A stretch of 64,000 bases of DNA. Origin: Chthoniobacter flavus Ellin428. GTDB taxonomy: Bacteria; Verrucomicrobiota; Verrucomicrobiia; Chthoniobacterales; Chthoniobacteraceae. Location of the stretch: the NCBI RefSeq assembly GCF_000173075.1, contig NZ_ABVL01000002.1, positions 496,001-560,000 of the forward strand. The letters are read 5' to 3'. Under the pieces are notes generated by a model that did no database searches, was not told the origin of the DNA, and worked only from the letters and a program-made list of their open reading frames with translations. A program made the translations under genes and the position numbers. Below are positions 7,305-16,703 of this stretch, piece by piece (the first letter of the stretch is position 1; each line of letters begins with the position of its first letter).

Positions 7305-9926
7305 ATGTTTCCTTCGGTTCGTCCGGTTCTCGCTTCGTTGTTGTCGCTCGTCTTGCCCGCTGCTTCTCTTTTCGCCGCTTCACTGACCGCACGCGTCGAG
7401 TCGCCGAATGGGGCGCCGCGCATCTTGGTCAATGGCCAGCCAGTGCGGGCGCGCATGTTCTTCGGGGCGCCGGGATCTTCGGCCCTGCCGATTGGGCCGG
7501 ATTGGCAGAAGATCGATTTTGACTTCACCGCCGCCGACAGCGCGGACACGGGCACGATGCACTTCCGCTTCGGTCACGGCGCGGGCGACGTGTATCTCGA
7601 CCAAGTCCAGGTCACCGAAGTCGGCCAGAAGAGCGATGTCATCCCGTTGTGCGATTTCGAGGGCGGCCAGGGCGACTTCGATCGTGACTGGACATCGTGG
7701 CCGCAGGGCGCGGCGAATACCGTAGGCAAGATCACCGTGGAATCGCAGGCCGGTGCGGAGAACGGCTCCGGTCTGCATGTGAAGCTCACCGCCCCGCCCG
7801 ATGGCCAGTGGCCGGACTTTCACCTCTATCACCGCCCTGTTTTGCACTTCGCCGAAGGGCATCACTATCACGTGCAACTCTGGGCCAAGGCCGTGCCGGC
7901 GCGCTCGCTGTTCGTCGAGTTCTATCAGCCGGGGCAGCCGTTCGTGCACCTCGGCGGACCTGCGGATCCCTTTCCTGATCAGATCAAGATGGCCGCAAAG
8001 GTTGGCGTCCATTTCATCACTTTCCCCATCGGTCTACCCTGGCCGAAACCCGGCGAGACGGAGAACTTCACCTCCGAAGACGCCGCCTGCCACACCGTGC
8101 TCGCCGCCGATCCACGGGCGCTGCTCATTCCGCGCATCCCGATGAATCCACCTGCGTGGTGGCGGGAGGCGCATCCCGACGAAGTCATGCAGTGGGAAAA
8201 TGGGCGCCGTGATGCCATGGTCCCGGCGTCACCGCTGTATCGGCACGATGCCGCGGAACGTCTCACCGCACTGGTGAAGCATCTCGAGGAGAAATTCGGT
8301 GACCACATGGCCGGTTATCATCCCGTCGGCCAGAACACGGGTGAATGGTTTTACGAAGACACGTGGAAGCAACCGCTCAACGGCTATGCTCCCGCCGACC
8401 TGCGCGAATGGCGAAAGTGGCTGCGTGCACATTACCATGATGATGAGGCCCTGCGCCACGCCTGGAATGACACCGGCGTGAGTTTCGATACCGCCAGCGT
8501 GCCTACACCCGCCGCGCGACATGCCGCACCGGCGGGCATCTTCCGCGATCCGAAGACCGGGCAAGCGCTCATCGACTGGGCGGAATTCCAGCAGCAGAGC
8601 ATGGCCGATTGCGTCTGCGAGATCGCCCATGCCGCCCGGCAGGCCTCCGCGGGCAAAAAGCTCGTCCTCTTTTTCTACGGGATATCTCCACGAATTCGGC
8701 ACGGTGGGAAATGGCCCCGCCACCTCCGGCCACTATGCGCTGCGCCGCGTGCTCGATTGTCCGGACATCGATATCGTCTGCTCGCCGATTTCCTATTCCG
8801 ATCGCGGCCTCGGCGGCAGCGCGCCCTCCATGTCCGCCGCGGAAAGTGTGGCGCTCGCCGGCAAGATGTGGCTCAACGAAGACGACACGCACACTTACCT
8901 GGCCACCGGCACGCCGCCCGGTTACCGCGATCACGTCACCACCCTCGAGGCCACAAATGCCGAACTCACCCGCAATGTCGCCCAGGAATCGCTGGCGCAA
9001 CTTCGCACGTGTGGATGGATCTCGGCGCCACCGGCTGGTTTCGCGACCGCGGCATGTGGCGGCAGATGGCCAAACTCAAGGCGCTCGACGACGCCATGCT
9101 CCAGCCCCCCACTCCGTTCCGGCCCGAGATCGCGGCGGTCATCGATGCGCCCTCGATGTGGCGCGTGGCCCCAGGCGGCCAGGCCGTAACCGGCCCATGT
9201 GTTACCGAGGCCCGCTCCCGCCTCGGCCGGGTCGGCGCTCCTTATGGGCAGTATCTGCTCGACGACGTCGCCGCCGGAAAGGTGCACGCCAAGCTCTACG
9301 TCTTTCTCAATGCGTGGAACCTCTCCACCGCGCAACGCCACCAGCTGCGCGACGCCACTCGCGGAAGCGTTTGCGTCTGGTGTTACGCGCCCGGCTATTT
9401 CGATAACGGCACTCCTTCCCTCGCCGCGATGCAGGACCTCACGGGCTTTCACCTGCGCGCTTTGGGCGACGTCAAAGCCTGGATCACGCCGGTGGCCGGC
9501 AATCCCGCCACCCTTCACCAGCCGTTCGGTCTGCAGCACACGGTGTCTCCGCTTTTCGCACTGGATGGTCACGCCGAAGACATCCTCTACACCTACCCGG
9601 ATGGCAGCGGCGCGGTTGCCTTTCGTAAGCGCGACGATGGACAAGGCGCATCGCTCTTCGTCGGCGCGCCGGGACTCACCAGCGAGCTCCTACGCTTCGC
9701 CGCCCACCGCGCCGGCGTGCATCTCTACACGGAGACCGATTGCAATGTTTACGCCAATGGTCCCTTCGTGGCCATCCATGCCACGCAGAACAGTAACCTG
9801 CAACTCAACGTGGGAAAGGCGGGCCCCGTCACCGATGTCCTCACCGGCCAAACGGTCGGCCAAGGACCGGTAGTCTCGCTGCCGGTGCTGCACGGGGACA
9901 CTCGCGTCTTAAAAATCGGCCCGTAG
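7305..9926 (+). CDS. Secreted GH42-like glycoside hydrolase, with a compensated frameshift inside
   Basis: About 873 codons. A signal peptide covers residues 1-25 (ending SLFAAS). A beta-sandwich, carbohydrate-binding-like region runs to about residue 215. A TIM-barrel like clan-A GH42 beta-galactosidases follows (IKMAAKVGVHFITFPI, then RIPMNPPAWW). The likely acid/base is Glu347 in GQNTGEW. An extra A near 8683-8685 pushes the true protein into another frame (YLHEFGTVGNGPATSG through WLNEDDTHTYLA) until a missing base near 9005-9020 restores it (WMDLGATGWF). The frame stays open by chance, so a naive translation is wrong for about 110 residues, including the likely nucleophile region. No neighbour helps name the substrate; a galactoside or similar plant or algal sugar is a guess. 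Confidence 0.75.
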   Translation: MFPSVRPVLASLLSLVLPAASLFAASLTARVESPNGAPRILVNGQPVRARMFFGAPGSSALPIGPDWQKIDFDFTAADSADTGTMHFRFGHGAGDVYLDQVQVTEVGQKSDVIPLCDFEGGQGDFDRDWTSWPQGAANTVGKITVESQAGAENGSGLHVKLTAPPDGQWPDFHLYHRPVLHFAEGHHYHVQLWAKAVPARSLFVEFYQPGQPFVHLGGPADPFPDQIKMAAKVGVHFITFPIGLPWPKPGETENFTSEDAACHTVLAADPRALLIPRIPMNPPAWWREAHPDEVMQWENGRRDAMVPASPLYRHDAAERLTALVKHLEEKFGDHMAGYHPVGQNTGEWFYEDTWKQPLNGYAPADLREWRKWLRAHYHDDEALRHAWNDTGVSFDTASVPTPAARHAAPAGIFRDPKTGQALIDWAEFQQQSMADCVCEIAHAARQASAGKKLVLFFYGISPRIRHGGKWPRHLRPLCAAPRARLSGHRYRLLADFLFRSRPRRQRALHVRRGKCGARRQDVAQRRRHAHLPGHRHAARLPRSRHHPRGHKCRTHPQCRPGIAGATSHVWMDLGATGWFRDRGMWRQMAKLKALDDAMLQPPTPFRPEIAAVIDAPSMWRVAPGGQAVTGPCVTEARSRLGRVGAPYGQYLLDDVAAGKVHAKLYVFLNAWNLSTAQRHQLRDATRGSVCVWCYAPGYFDNGTPSLAAMQDLTGFHLRALGDVKAWITPVAGNPATLHQPFGLQHTVSPLFALDGHAEDILYTYPDGSGAVAFRKRDDGQGASLFVGAPGLTSELLRFAAHRAGVHLYTETDCNVYANGPFVAIHATQNSNLQLNVGKAGPVTDVLTGQTVGQGPVVSLPVLHGDTRVLKIGP

Positions 9927-9939
9927 GAGAGTCTGAAGC

Positions 9940-10011
9940 GGTTTCTAGTTTCTGGTTTTCCCCTTCCGAACGTCCAGCGGCAACGAGGCGGGGAACCAGA
10001 AACCAGAAACC
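9940..10011. repeat. Intergenic inverted repeat, 'accagaaacc' type
   Basis: The left arm is 9940-9963 and the right arm 9990-10011. They pair with one mismatch and one small indel. The right arm is itself a direct repeat of the word aaccaga. It lies between two plus-strand genes, 14 bp after the glycosidase stop, and could act as a terminator or RNA-end protector. Confidence 0.8.
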
Positions 10012-10063
10012 TTGCTTCCCCGAATGAATCCAGCCGCGCGGCACGCTGCGAATCGTGTCTAAT

Positions 10064-10801
10064 ATGAGCACGTCATTCCACCCCTTGCAGAAACTCGTCG
10101 GGCGGCGTTTCAGTCGGTTGTTCGGGATGAACCTCGGTCTTACCGAGCGTCTTGGCTCGATCCTCGCCGGCGGAGCGTTGATCGGTGCCGGACTTTTGCG
10201 CCGCGGAACCGCGCGGACCTTGCTTCTGGGTACCGGCGCGGGCTTCCTCCTCCGCGGGGCCAGTGGCCATTGCCCTCTCTATCATCAATTGGGCATCAAT
10301 CAGCTCGACCGCCGCAATCGAGATGGCGTTCCGGGCAACCAGGGATTGCGGATCGAATATGCGGTGGAAGTGCAGTGCCCGGCGCCCGAGCTCTATCAAT
10401 TCTGGCGCAATCTCGATCAGCTGCCGCGCATCCTGCGTCATGTGGAATCCGTCGAACTCGTGGACGCGTGGCACTCGCACTGGGTGGCGCGCGGACCGAT
10501 CGGCCCGGCACTGGAATGGGACGCCGAGATTATCAACGAGCACGAAAACGAGCTGATCGCCTGGCAGTCCGTGCACGGCGCGAAGTTGCAGAACGCCGGA
10601 ACCGTCCGCTTCGATCAGCTGTCCGACACGAGCACCTACGTCAAAGTCTGCATCGAACTACAGCCGATCGGCGGTACCGCGGCCCTCACCCTGGCGCGTC
10701 TCTTCGGCACCGATCCCCAGCGCGAACTCGAGGAAGATCTCGAGCGTTTCAAAGACTTCGCCGAGCGCGAGCTCACGCCGGAATCTCATTCGGTGGAGTA
10801 A
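10064..10801 (+). CDS. DUF2892 (YgaP-like membrane) + SRPBCC/cyclase domain protein
   Basis: A 245-residue protein. Residues 15-75 contain the DUF2892 pattern seen in YgaP-type proteins (LGLTERLGSILAGGALIGAG, a second hydrophobic helix, then GHCPLY). Residues 100-235 form an SRPBCC fold (IEYAVEVQCPAPELYQFWR, LPRILRHVESVE). This two-domain build is common in environmental bacteria. SRPBCC domains bind hydrophobic ligands; no substrate can be assigned. The ATG at 10064 is preferred to a GTG at 10055. A short gap leads to the HMA-like gene, so the two may be co-transcribed. Confidence 0.8.
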   Translation: MSTSFHPLQKLVGRRFSRLFGMNLGLTERLGSILAGGALIGAGLLRRGTARTLLLGTGAGFLLRGASGHCPLYHQLGINQLDRRNRDGVPGNQGLRIEYAVEVQCPAPELYQFWRNLDQLPRILRHVESVELVDAWHSHWVARGPIGPALEWDAEIINEHENELIAWQSVHGAKLQNAGTVRFDQLSDTSTYVKVCIELQPIGGTAALTLARLFGTDPQRELEEDLERFKDFAERELTPESHSVE

Positions 10802-10845
10802 GAATTTACAAGGGCGCGGGACGGCGGGCATGCGATTCAGAGCGT

Positions 10846-11094
10846 ATGAACGTGCACGCACATCCCCTCGAAAGGACCGGCTTCCTTCGTATCTCCGGTG
10901 GTATTCATTCGGATGAACAGGCGCTGGCCCTGAAAGCCGCCTTGGAAGATCTACCCGGTGTTTACGGGACAGCCGTCACGCGAGACGCGGTCGTGCTCCG
11001 ACTCGATCCCGAACTCGCCCATGACCAGCAGCTCTACGAGGCCGTGAAGCTCATGGGCTTTCACGCCAGCGACTTTTTCCTGGCGGAATCCTGA
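10846..11094 (+). CDS. HMA-like small protein lacking the CxxC metal site
   Basis: An 82-residue protein with a ferredoxin-like beta-alpha-beta-beta-alpha-beta pattern. A strand (TGFLRISGGI) is followed by a helix (SDEQALALKAALEDLPGV), strands, then HDQQLYEAVKLMGFHASDFF. The pattern and length fit heavy-metal-associated (HMA) domains. The expected CxxC after strand 1 is absent (GGIHSDEQ), so classical Cu(I)/Zn binding is unlikely. It lies 44 bp after the SRPBCC gene and is convergent with a second CxxC-less HMA-like gene. Confidence 0.6.
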   Translation: MNVHAHPLERTGFLRISGGIHSDEQALALKAALEDLPGVYGTAVTRDAVVLRLDPELAHDQQLYEAVKLMGFHASDFFLAES

Positions 11095-11100
11095 GGGTGT

Positions 11101-11367
11101 TTATTGGGAGGAAAGGCCCGTCTTTCCGGACTTCGAATCCTGGAAGATGCTGGCGCGGTAACCGGCCTGCCGCACCGCGATGCAGATCTGGTCCTTATTA
11201 ATGACATTCGGGTTGTAGCGGGCAAAGGCGCCGCGCTCCACCAGCCGGACGGTGATCATGCCCGGCAGGCCTTCGAGCGATGCTTGCACCGCTCGCTCCG
11301 CGGTTTCGGAATCCATGTCCGGGATGGCAAGATCAAGTTCTTCGGGGTGTGGCTTTTCTGTTTTCAT
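11101..11367 (-). CDS. Second HMA-like small protein lacking CxxC
   Basis: An 88-residue protein starting at ATG 11367. It has the strand DLAIPDMDSE, a helix (TAERAVQASLEGLPGM), strands, then INKDQICIAVRQAGYRAS and a short tail. The order resembles HMA/copper-chaperone domains (the GMxCxxC site is replaced by DMDSET). The stop is 6 bp from the stop of the convergent HMA-like gene at 10846. The two may be paralogues that diverged in place. Function is unknown. Confidence 0.6.
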   Translation of the reverse strand: MKTEKPHPEELDLAIPDMDSETAERAVQASLEGLPGMITVRLVERGAFARYNPNVINKDQICIAVRQAGYRASIFQDSKSGKTGLSSQ

Positions 11368-11510
11368 GGAGCTGTTTTGGGTATTCGCATCTGCCAGTTG
11401 CAGCGCGCTTCAAATGAACGAGATTACCGGTACAGTTCGGCCGTTCTTGTGAACCGCGCAAGCGACATGATTTCGCAGACCGCGGGGACGCGCTGGCACG
11501 AATCAGAAGT

Positions 11511-11972
11511 ATGAAAATCGCGCTCCTCATGCTCGCCGGCTGCGGTCTGTTGTTCCTGGCCGGGTGCGCGACGGATCCGGTGCCGATGGGCAGCCGCATG
11601 ATGGTCTCGGCTCCCTCCGCCGGCTTTTACAAGAACGGCCCGGCGCAAGCCGTCGATCTCAACATCAACGGACACTACTTTGCCAACGACCTGACGAACC
11701 TGCAGAGCGGTCCCGATTTTCAACTACCGCAAGGCGCCCAGGTGACGATGCTCAAGCGCGAGCCGGGCTATTCGAAGGTGGTCACCGACAATGGCGTCAC
11801 GGGTTACATCGCCAACGAGAAGCTGAAACCTGCACCGCCGGTGGCCCGCGCCGCTCCCGCGGAAATGCGCAATGAACGGAACTTCCGCCAGCGCAGCCGG
11901 GCGCCCTCGCCCTCGCACCGCAACGAAGACCAGCTCGATTTCAGCGATCTGCCATTGCCGCTGCCGAGTTAA
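11511..11972 (+). CDS. Lipoprotein with SH3-like domain
   Basis: A 153-residue protein with a lipoprotein signal peptide ending in LAGC (Cys19). The mature part contains an SH3-like segment: FQLPQGAQVTMLKREPGYSK followed by VVTDNGVTGYIANEKL. Proteins with this layout sit in the cell envelope and may bind peptidoglycan. The C-terminus is proline-, arginine- and serine-rich and looks disordered. No operon partner is obvious; the ABC genes begin 130 bp downstream. Confidence 0.75.
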   Translation: MKIALLMLAGCGLLFLAGCATDPVPMGSRMMVSAPSAGFYKNGPAQAVDLNINGHYFANDLTNLQSGPDFQLPQGAQVTMLKREPGYSKVVTDNGVTGYIANEKLKPAPPVARAAPAEMRNERNFRQRSRAPSPSHRNEDQLDFSDLPLPLPS

Positions 11973-12102
11973 GATTGCCATCGCACGACCGAGTTGCAGC
12001 AGGCACGCCGCAGTTCACCCAATACCATCCGCCTCGAGCCGACTATCGAGCGCGGGAATTTTCGTCGCCAAAGGTCTTCAGCGAGGGCACATAGATGTTC
12101 GT

Positions 12103-12873
12103 ATGATTTCGGTGCAGCAACTGACGAAGCGTTTCGGTGAACAGGTCGCGGTGGACGGTATCACTTTCGAGATTCCCGCCGGGCAAATTGTCGGCTTTCT
12201 CGGCCCGAACGGCGCGGGAAAATCGACTACGCTCAAGATGCTCACCGGCATGCTTGCACCTACCAGCGGCACGGCGACGATCTGTGGCCACGATTTGCAG
12301 AGCGACACGCTGGAAGTGAAGCGGCACGTCGGTTTCGTGCCGGAATCGGGCGCCGTTTTCGAATCCCTCACCGGCCTCGAATACCTCGAGATGGTCGCGG
12401 CCCTCTACGCCATTCCCGAGGCGGCGGCGCGGGCGCGCATCGAACAATTCATCGCCTTTTTCGATCTCAGCTTTTCCACCCTCACGGACAAACTGCTCGG
12501 CGCCTATTCCAAGGGTATGCGGCGCAAGGTGGTGATCACTTCCGCGCTGCTGCACAATCCGCCCGTGGTCTTCTTCGATGAACCGCTCGACGGCCTCGAT
12601 GCCAACGCCGCCGTGGGCTTCAAGGCGCTGATCCAGACGCTGGCCCGCGAGGGCAAAACCATCGTCTACAGCTCGCACATTCTCGATGTGGTGGAGCGGG
12701 TGTGCGATCGCGTGCTCATCATCGACAAGGGCCGGCTCCTGCTCGACGGCAAGCCCGAGACGTTGGTCGCCGAGAGCGGCGCCGGCACGCTCGAGCGCTT
12801 GTTTACCCAGCTCACCGGCGGCACGGAACTCGAGCGCCGCGCCGAGGATTTTGCCCGGACTTTTCGCCCATGA
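12103..12873 (+). CDS. ABC transporter ATP-binding protein
   Basis: A 256-residue nucleotide-binding subunit. Walker A is GPNGAGKST at residues 34-42. The signature is the degenerate YSKGMRRKV, Walker B is VVFFDEPLDGLDA, and the switch His is in YSSHILDVV. The family is the CcmA/NatA-like exporters (ABC-2 type). The start at ATG 12103 gives the canonical N-terminus MISVQQLTKRFG. Its stop overlaps the next gene's start (ATGA), so it is translationally coupled to the membrane partner. Confidence 0.95.
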   Translation: MISVQQLTKRFGEQVAVDGITFEIPAGQIVGFLGPNGAGKSTTLKMLTGMLAPTSGTATICGHDLQSDTLEVKRHVGFVPESGAVFESLTGLEYLEMVAALYAIPEAAARARIEQFIAFFDLSFSTLTDKLLGAYSKGMRRKVVITSALLHNPPVVFFDEPLDGLDANAAVGFKALIQTLAREGKTIVYSSHILDVVERVCDRVLIIDKGRLLLDGKPETLVAESGAGTLERLFTQLTGGTELERRAEDFARTFRP

Positions 12874-14507
12874 CGACGGATGCTTCCGCACCGGCGGCCG
12901 TTTCGCCGGATCGTGCGCTGCACCGATTGTTCCTGACGCTTTTTCTGCGCGGGCGCAGCTCGCGCGGACTGCGGCGCAACAACATGCCCCGCTCCGTCGC
13001 CTCCAAGCTCCTGCTCACCTTGCTGGCCTACGGGTGCTTCGGTTGCTTCGCCCTCGCTTTCGTCCAGCGTCCGGTCTTCGAGATCTCGATCTATCTACAC
13101 GGGATGACGCTGCTTTTCTGCGGGATGTTCATCGCCGCGTCGTCGGGCGAAATCCTCTTCAACAAGGAAGAAGCGGACATCCTCCTGCACCGGCCGGTGA
13201 CGCCGCAAGCGTTGCTCCGGGCGAAGCTCACCGTTCTCCTGCAGGTCTCCCTCTGGATCGCCGGCGCCTTCAATCTCGCTGGCATGGTCGCCGGTGTGCT
13301 GTCCCCCAATGGCAACGCGCTTTACCCGCTGGCCCATGCCTTGTCCACAGTGCTCGAGGCCGTCTTCTGCGCCGGTGGCGTGGTGCTGGCTTACGAGCTG
13401 TGCCTGCGCAGCTTTGGCCGCGAAAAGCTGGAGGGTATCATGACGACCGTGCAGGTGCTCGTCGCCGTGGGAACGGTCGTCGCCGGGCAACTCGTTCCGC
13501 GCGTCATCGGGCGCGCGACATTCCAGAGGGGCAGCATTGGAATCCATCCCTGGTGGTTCGACCTGCTGCCGCCCGCGTGGTTCGCCGGCCTCGATGACGC
13601 CATCACCGGCAACGGCGGAATCCGTGCGATGACGCTGGCCGTGATCGGCGTCGCCTGCACCTCCCTCGTGGCGTGGCTCGCGCTCGGCCGCATGGCGCGC
13701 CATTACGAGACGGGAATGCAACTCCTCGGAGAAACCACCTCGGCCGTGCCGGCTTCGCAACTTGCCAGCCGCCGCTGGCTGGATGCCCTGGTGCATTCCC
13801 CGCTGCTGTCGTGGTGGCTGCGCAATCCGGTGCGCCGCGCCGCGTTCGTTCTCGTCGCCAGCTATCTCGTCCGCGATCGCGACGTGAAGCTGCGCGTCTA
13901 TCCCGGCCTCGCCCCGCTACTCGTCATGCCCATCGCATTCATGATGCCGGTGAGCCAGCACGGCGCCGATCCGTTTGGCGGTTTCGGTGTGGCCTTCTGC
14001 GGCGCCTACATGGGCATGATTCCCCTCTTCGCGCTCAGCCTGCTGCAGTATTCGCAGCAGTGGCAGGCCGGCGATGTATTTCGCGCCGCGCCGATTCCAG
14101 GTCCGGCGCTCCTCTGTGCAGGCGCGCGGCAGGCAGTGACGTGCTTCATCACCATTCCGCTCATGGTGTTCTTTACCGCTGTAGTGTATTTTCTGCGCCA
14201 CACGAGTGCTGAATTGCCGCTGCTCTTGCCAGGGCTCATCGCGCTGCCCGCGTTCACCCTCGCGCCACACCTCGGCGGCAAGGCGATCCCATTTTCCAAG
14301 GCCGGCGAAGAAGCACGGTCGGCCCGCCGCGGACTGGATCTCTTCGGCGTGATCCTCGTGTCCATCAGCCTGTCGCTGGTCGCGATTTGGGCTTGGTCGA
14401 TGGGTTGGTTCCACTGGTTTTTGCTCAGCGAAATCGCCGTGGTGGGCGTGATCTACACGCTCATGCGCGTGTCCCTCACGCGGGCTCCGTGGCCGTCGAT
14501 GGAGTAG
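12870..14507 (+). CDS. ABC transporter permease-like membrane protein
   Basis: A 545-residue protein with about ten or more hydrophobic helices, coupled by a 4-bp overlap to the ATPase gene. No catalytic or binding motifs are visible. The charged segment GEILFNKEEADILLHRP after the second helix recalls ABC-2 permeases, in which the coupling helix lies between early membrane segments. Together the two genes would form an exporter of unknown substrate. Confidence 0.8.
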   Translation: MTTDASAPAAVSPDRALHRLFLTLFLRGRSSRGLRRNNMPRSVASKLLLTLLAYGCFGCFALAFVQRPVFEISIYLHGMTLLFCGMFIAASSGEILFNKEEADILLHRPVTPQALLRAKLTVLLQVSLWIAGAFNLAGMVAGVLSPNGNALYPLAHALSTVLEAVFCAGGVVLAYELCLRSFGREKLEGIMTTVQVLVAVGTVVAGQLVPRVIGRATFQRGSIGIHPWWFDLLPPAWFAGLDDAITGNGGIRAMTLAVIGVACTSLVAWLALGRMARHYETGMQLLGETTSAVPASQLASRRWLDALVHSPLLSWWLRNPVRRAAFVLVASYLVRDRDVKLRVYPGLAPLLVMPIAFMMPVSQHGADPFGGFGVAFCGAYMGMIPLFALSLLQYSQQWQAGDVFRAAPIPGPALLCAGARQAVTCFITIPLMVFFTAVVYFLRHTSAELPLLLPGLIALPAFTLAPHLGGKAIPFSKAGEEARSARRGLDLFGVILVSISLSLVAIWAWSMGWFHWFLLSEIAVVGVIYTLMRVSLTRAPWPSME

Positions 14508-14515
14508 GGCGCGCC

Positions 14516-16613
14516 CTACTTTTTCGTCGGTTCTGCAGGCGCGCCATTGCGCAAGGTCGCGAGTTGCTCGTCACGCCATTCCGGTGTACCCCAACGCGTC
14601 CCCGGCGCGCCATCGATGCAGAGCGTGTCACCGGCATCGAGTAACACCTTCTGCACTTCCACCGGATCCACCGCGCGCGGTTGTACGCCATGCTGAATAG
14701 CCAGCGCGGCGATGGCCCCCACGGCCTGCCCCATGAGCAACGTATGCGGCTGGAGGCGCGTGGCACCGTTGGCCATGCGCGATTGCGAGAAGTTTTTCTC
14801 CGCGGGCAAAAAGCCATCGATCTTCTCCGGAATGAAACACTCGAACGGAATGGCAAAGGGACCGAGGCCGCGCTGGCCGAAACCGTGGGGAATGTCGGAC
14901 TCATGATCGAGATCCAACTCGAGATACGGCGCCGTCATCGAGCCGTGCAGGTCCACGGCGTAGTCGCCGAGGGCCACGGTGTGCGCAAACTGCACCGGCG
15001 GACCGGGAATCCGCTCGATCTCATGCGCGCAGAGCGTGTGCAGGCCAATGATCCGTCGACTCTCGCGAGTGTAGGGCATCACCGAAAAGTGATAGAGAAC
15101 GGCGCGATACGGCGCGAGGTCCGGTCGCTCGGCCAGCCAGCGATCGATCTCCGCGCGGTTGTAGGCGGAATCGAGGCCCTCGTCGTTGGCCACGGACCAG
15201 TCGGTCTTTCCCAGCGTATGCTGAATGTAATAGAGCAGGTCCAACGTCTTCAGCCGCATCTCGCGATTCGTCGCCTGGCGCACTTTCAGGTCTTCGATCT
15301 CCGCCACGGTCGAGTGATAGTCGTTGTTGTAGTTGAGATGGGTGCGCGTGATCGGCGGTGAATCTCCGGGACGCGAACTATCCGGCATGCCGCGGTAGCC
15401 GATGAAAGTCGCCCACGTCCACGGACGTGTCTTCGCATCGATCTTGTCGCCATTGACCAACGAGCGCACGAAGGCCGCCTCGACGGCCGGCGTATAACCG
15501 GGCGGCGCCTGCTTGATGAGCAACTCATCGGGCACACCATGCGGATACTGTTTCACCACCGCGGTCCAGGTATTGTCCTGCACGTGGCGCGTGGGATCGA
15601 TGGCGTCGTTCGTGCAATTGCCCACGCGGTAACGCGCGCCCGTGAGTGGGATCACGTCGCCCCATTCGGTGGCGTCGACGAGCACCTTGCTCGTCACGGT
15701 GCGAGAGGCCGCGCCGGCGGCGGTCACGCTTTCGATCTGCACACCGGTCACGGTATCGCTGGTTCGCAGCACCTTGGGTCACCCGCGTGCGCAAAGCCAG
15801 GTCGAGCACCCCCTTTCCACGCGCATCGCCCAGCAAAACGTGAAGCAACTGCTTGCCCACGCACGGCTCCACGCACACGTGGCCATTCCAGTAAGCGGTC
15901 ATGTAGTTGATGCCCAGCGGCTGATAGTGCGCCGCGATCAGGCCACACAGTTCGCGATAGAGACCGCGTTCGCGCACCAGGGCCACACCTTCGTCCATCG
16001 AGGTCACCGCCGCGGCATTCATCTGTCCACCAATCCAATCCGTCTCTTCCAGCAGCAACACGGAGCGGCCCATGCGCGCCGCTTGCACGGCCACACCGAC
16101 CCCGCCCGTCCCGGCGCCGGCGACGACGATGTCATAACTGTCCTTGAGCTGCGCCGGCGGTGTCGCCTCCAGCGGCGTGGCGTTCGCCGACTTGGGCGGC
16201 GGAATCGGTAGATGCACGGCACAGCGGTTCAATACCGTGGCGACATTCGCGCCACTCATCGTCTGGCCAGGCGCGATCCCCTTGCGCCACGCGTCCGGCG
16301 AGCCGATCACGCCATGGTGCGACAGCACATCGATCGCCTCTTCGCTGGTCGTGACCGGCTGGAAGACCTTCGCGACTTCCACGAGCATCTTCGCCACTTT
16401 CCCGCCGTCGCACTTGCCTGTCGGCGTGGCGTTTTGCTGCCAGTATTCCGCATCACTCAGATCCTGGTGATCGTGCAACGCAACAATGCTTTCATCGGTG
16501 TGATCGACGCGCGTCGTGGCCGCTGACGCGGGCATCTGCGACATCAGGAGGGACGCCGCCGCGAGGGCGAGCATCAGCGCACGTCGGATCAAAGGCAGCG
16601 AGGAAGAAGTCAT
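14516..16613 (-). CDS. Secreted FAD-dependent oxidoreductase (PF12831-like), one frameshift
   Basis: The gene starts at ATG 16613 with a signal peptide (LALAAASLLMSQMPASA). Residues 45-135 are a small helical domain. The dinucleotide-binding motif DIVVAGAGTGGVGVAVQAAR follows at about residues 150-170, with VLLLEE after it. Near 15768-15772 an extra base in a C run breaks the frame. The downstream frame continues directly with VLRTSDTVTGVQIE, VLVDATEWGDVIPLTGARYR and a C-terminus with the FAD-family pattern FLPAEKNFSQSRMANGATRL. Such exported FAD proteins are frequent in Verrucomicrobia and Planctomycetes; their substrates are unknown. The unbroken motif order suggests a sequencing error. Confidence 0.8.
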
Positions 16614-16703
16614 GGAGGGAAAAGAGGGGCGCACAGCGAAGGCGAACCGCCGGCGAAAGTCAAAGTACTGCCTCGATACCGCGAGGCGATTTCGCCGGCT
16701 CTC

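Noticed and set aside
14516-16613. Programmed frameshift in the FAD oxidoreductase
   Set aside because: There is no slippery heptamer or downstream pseudoknot of note at 15770, and the extra base in a C run matches the other consensus errors.
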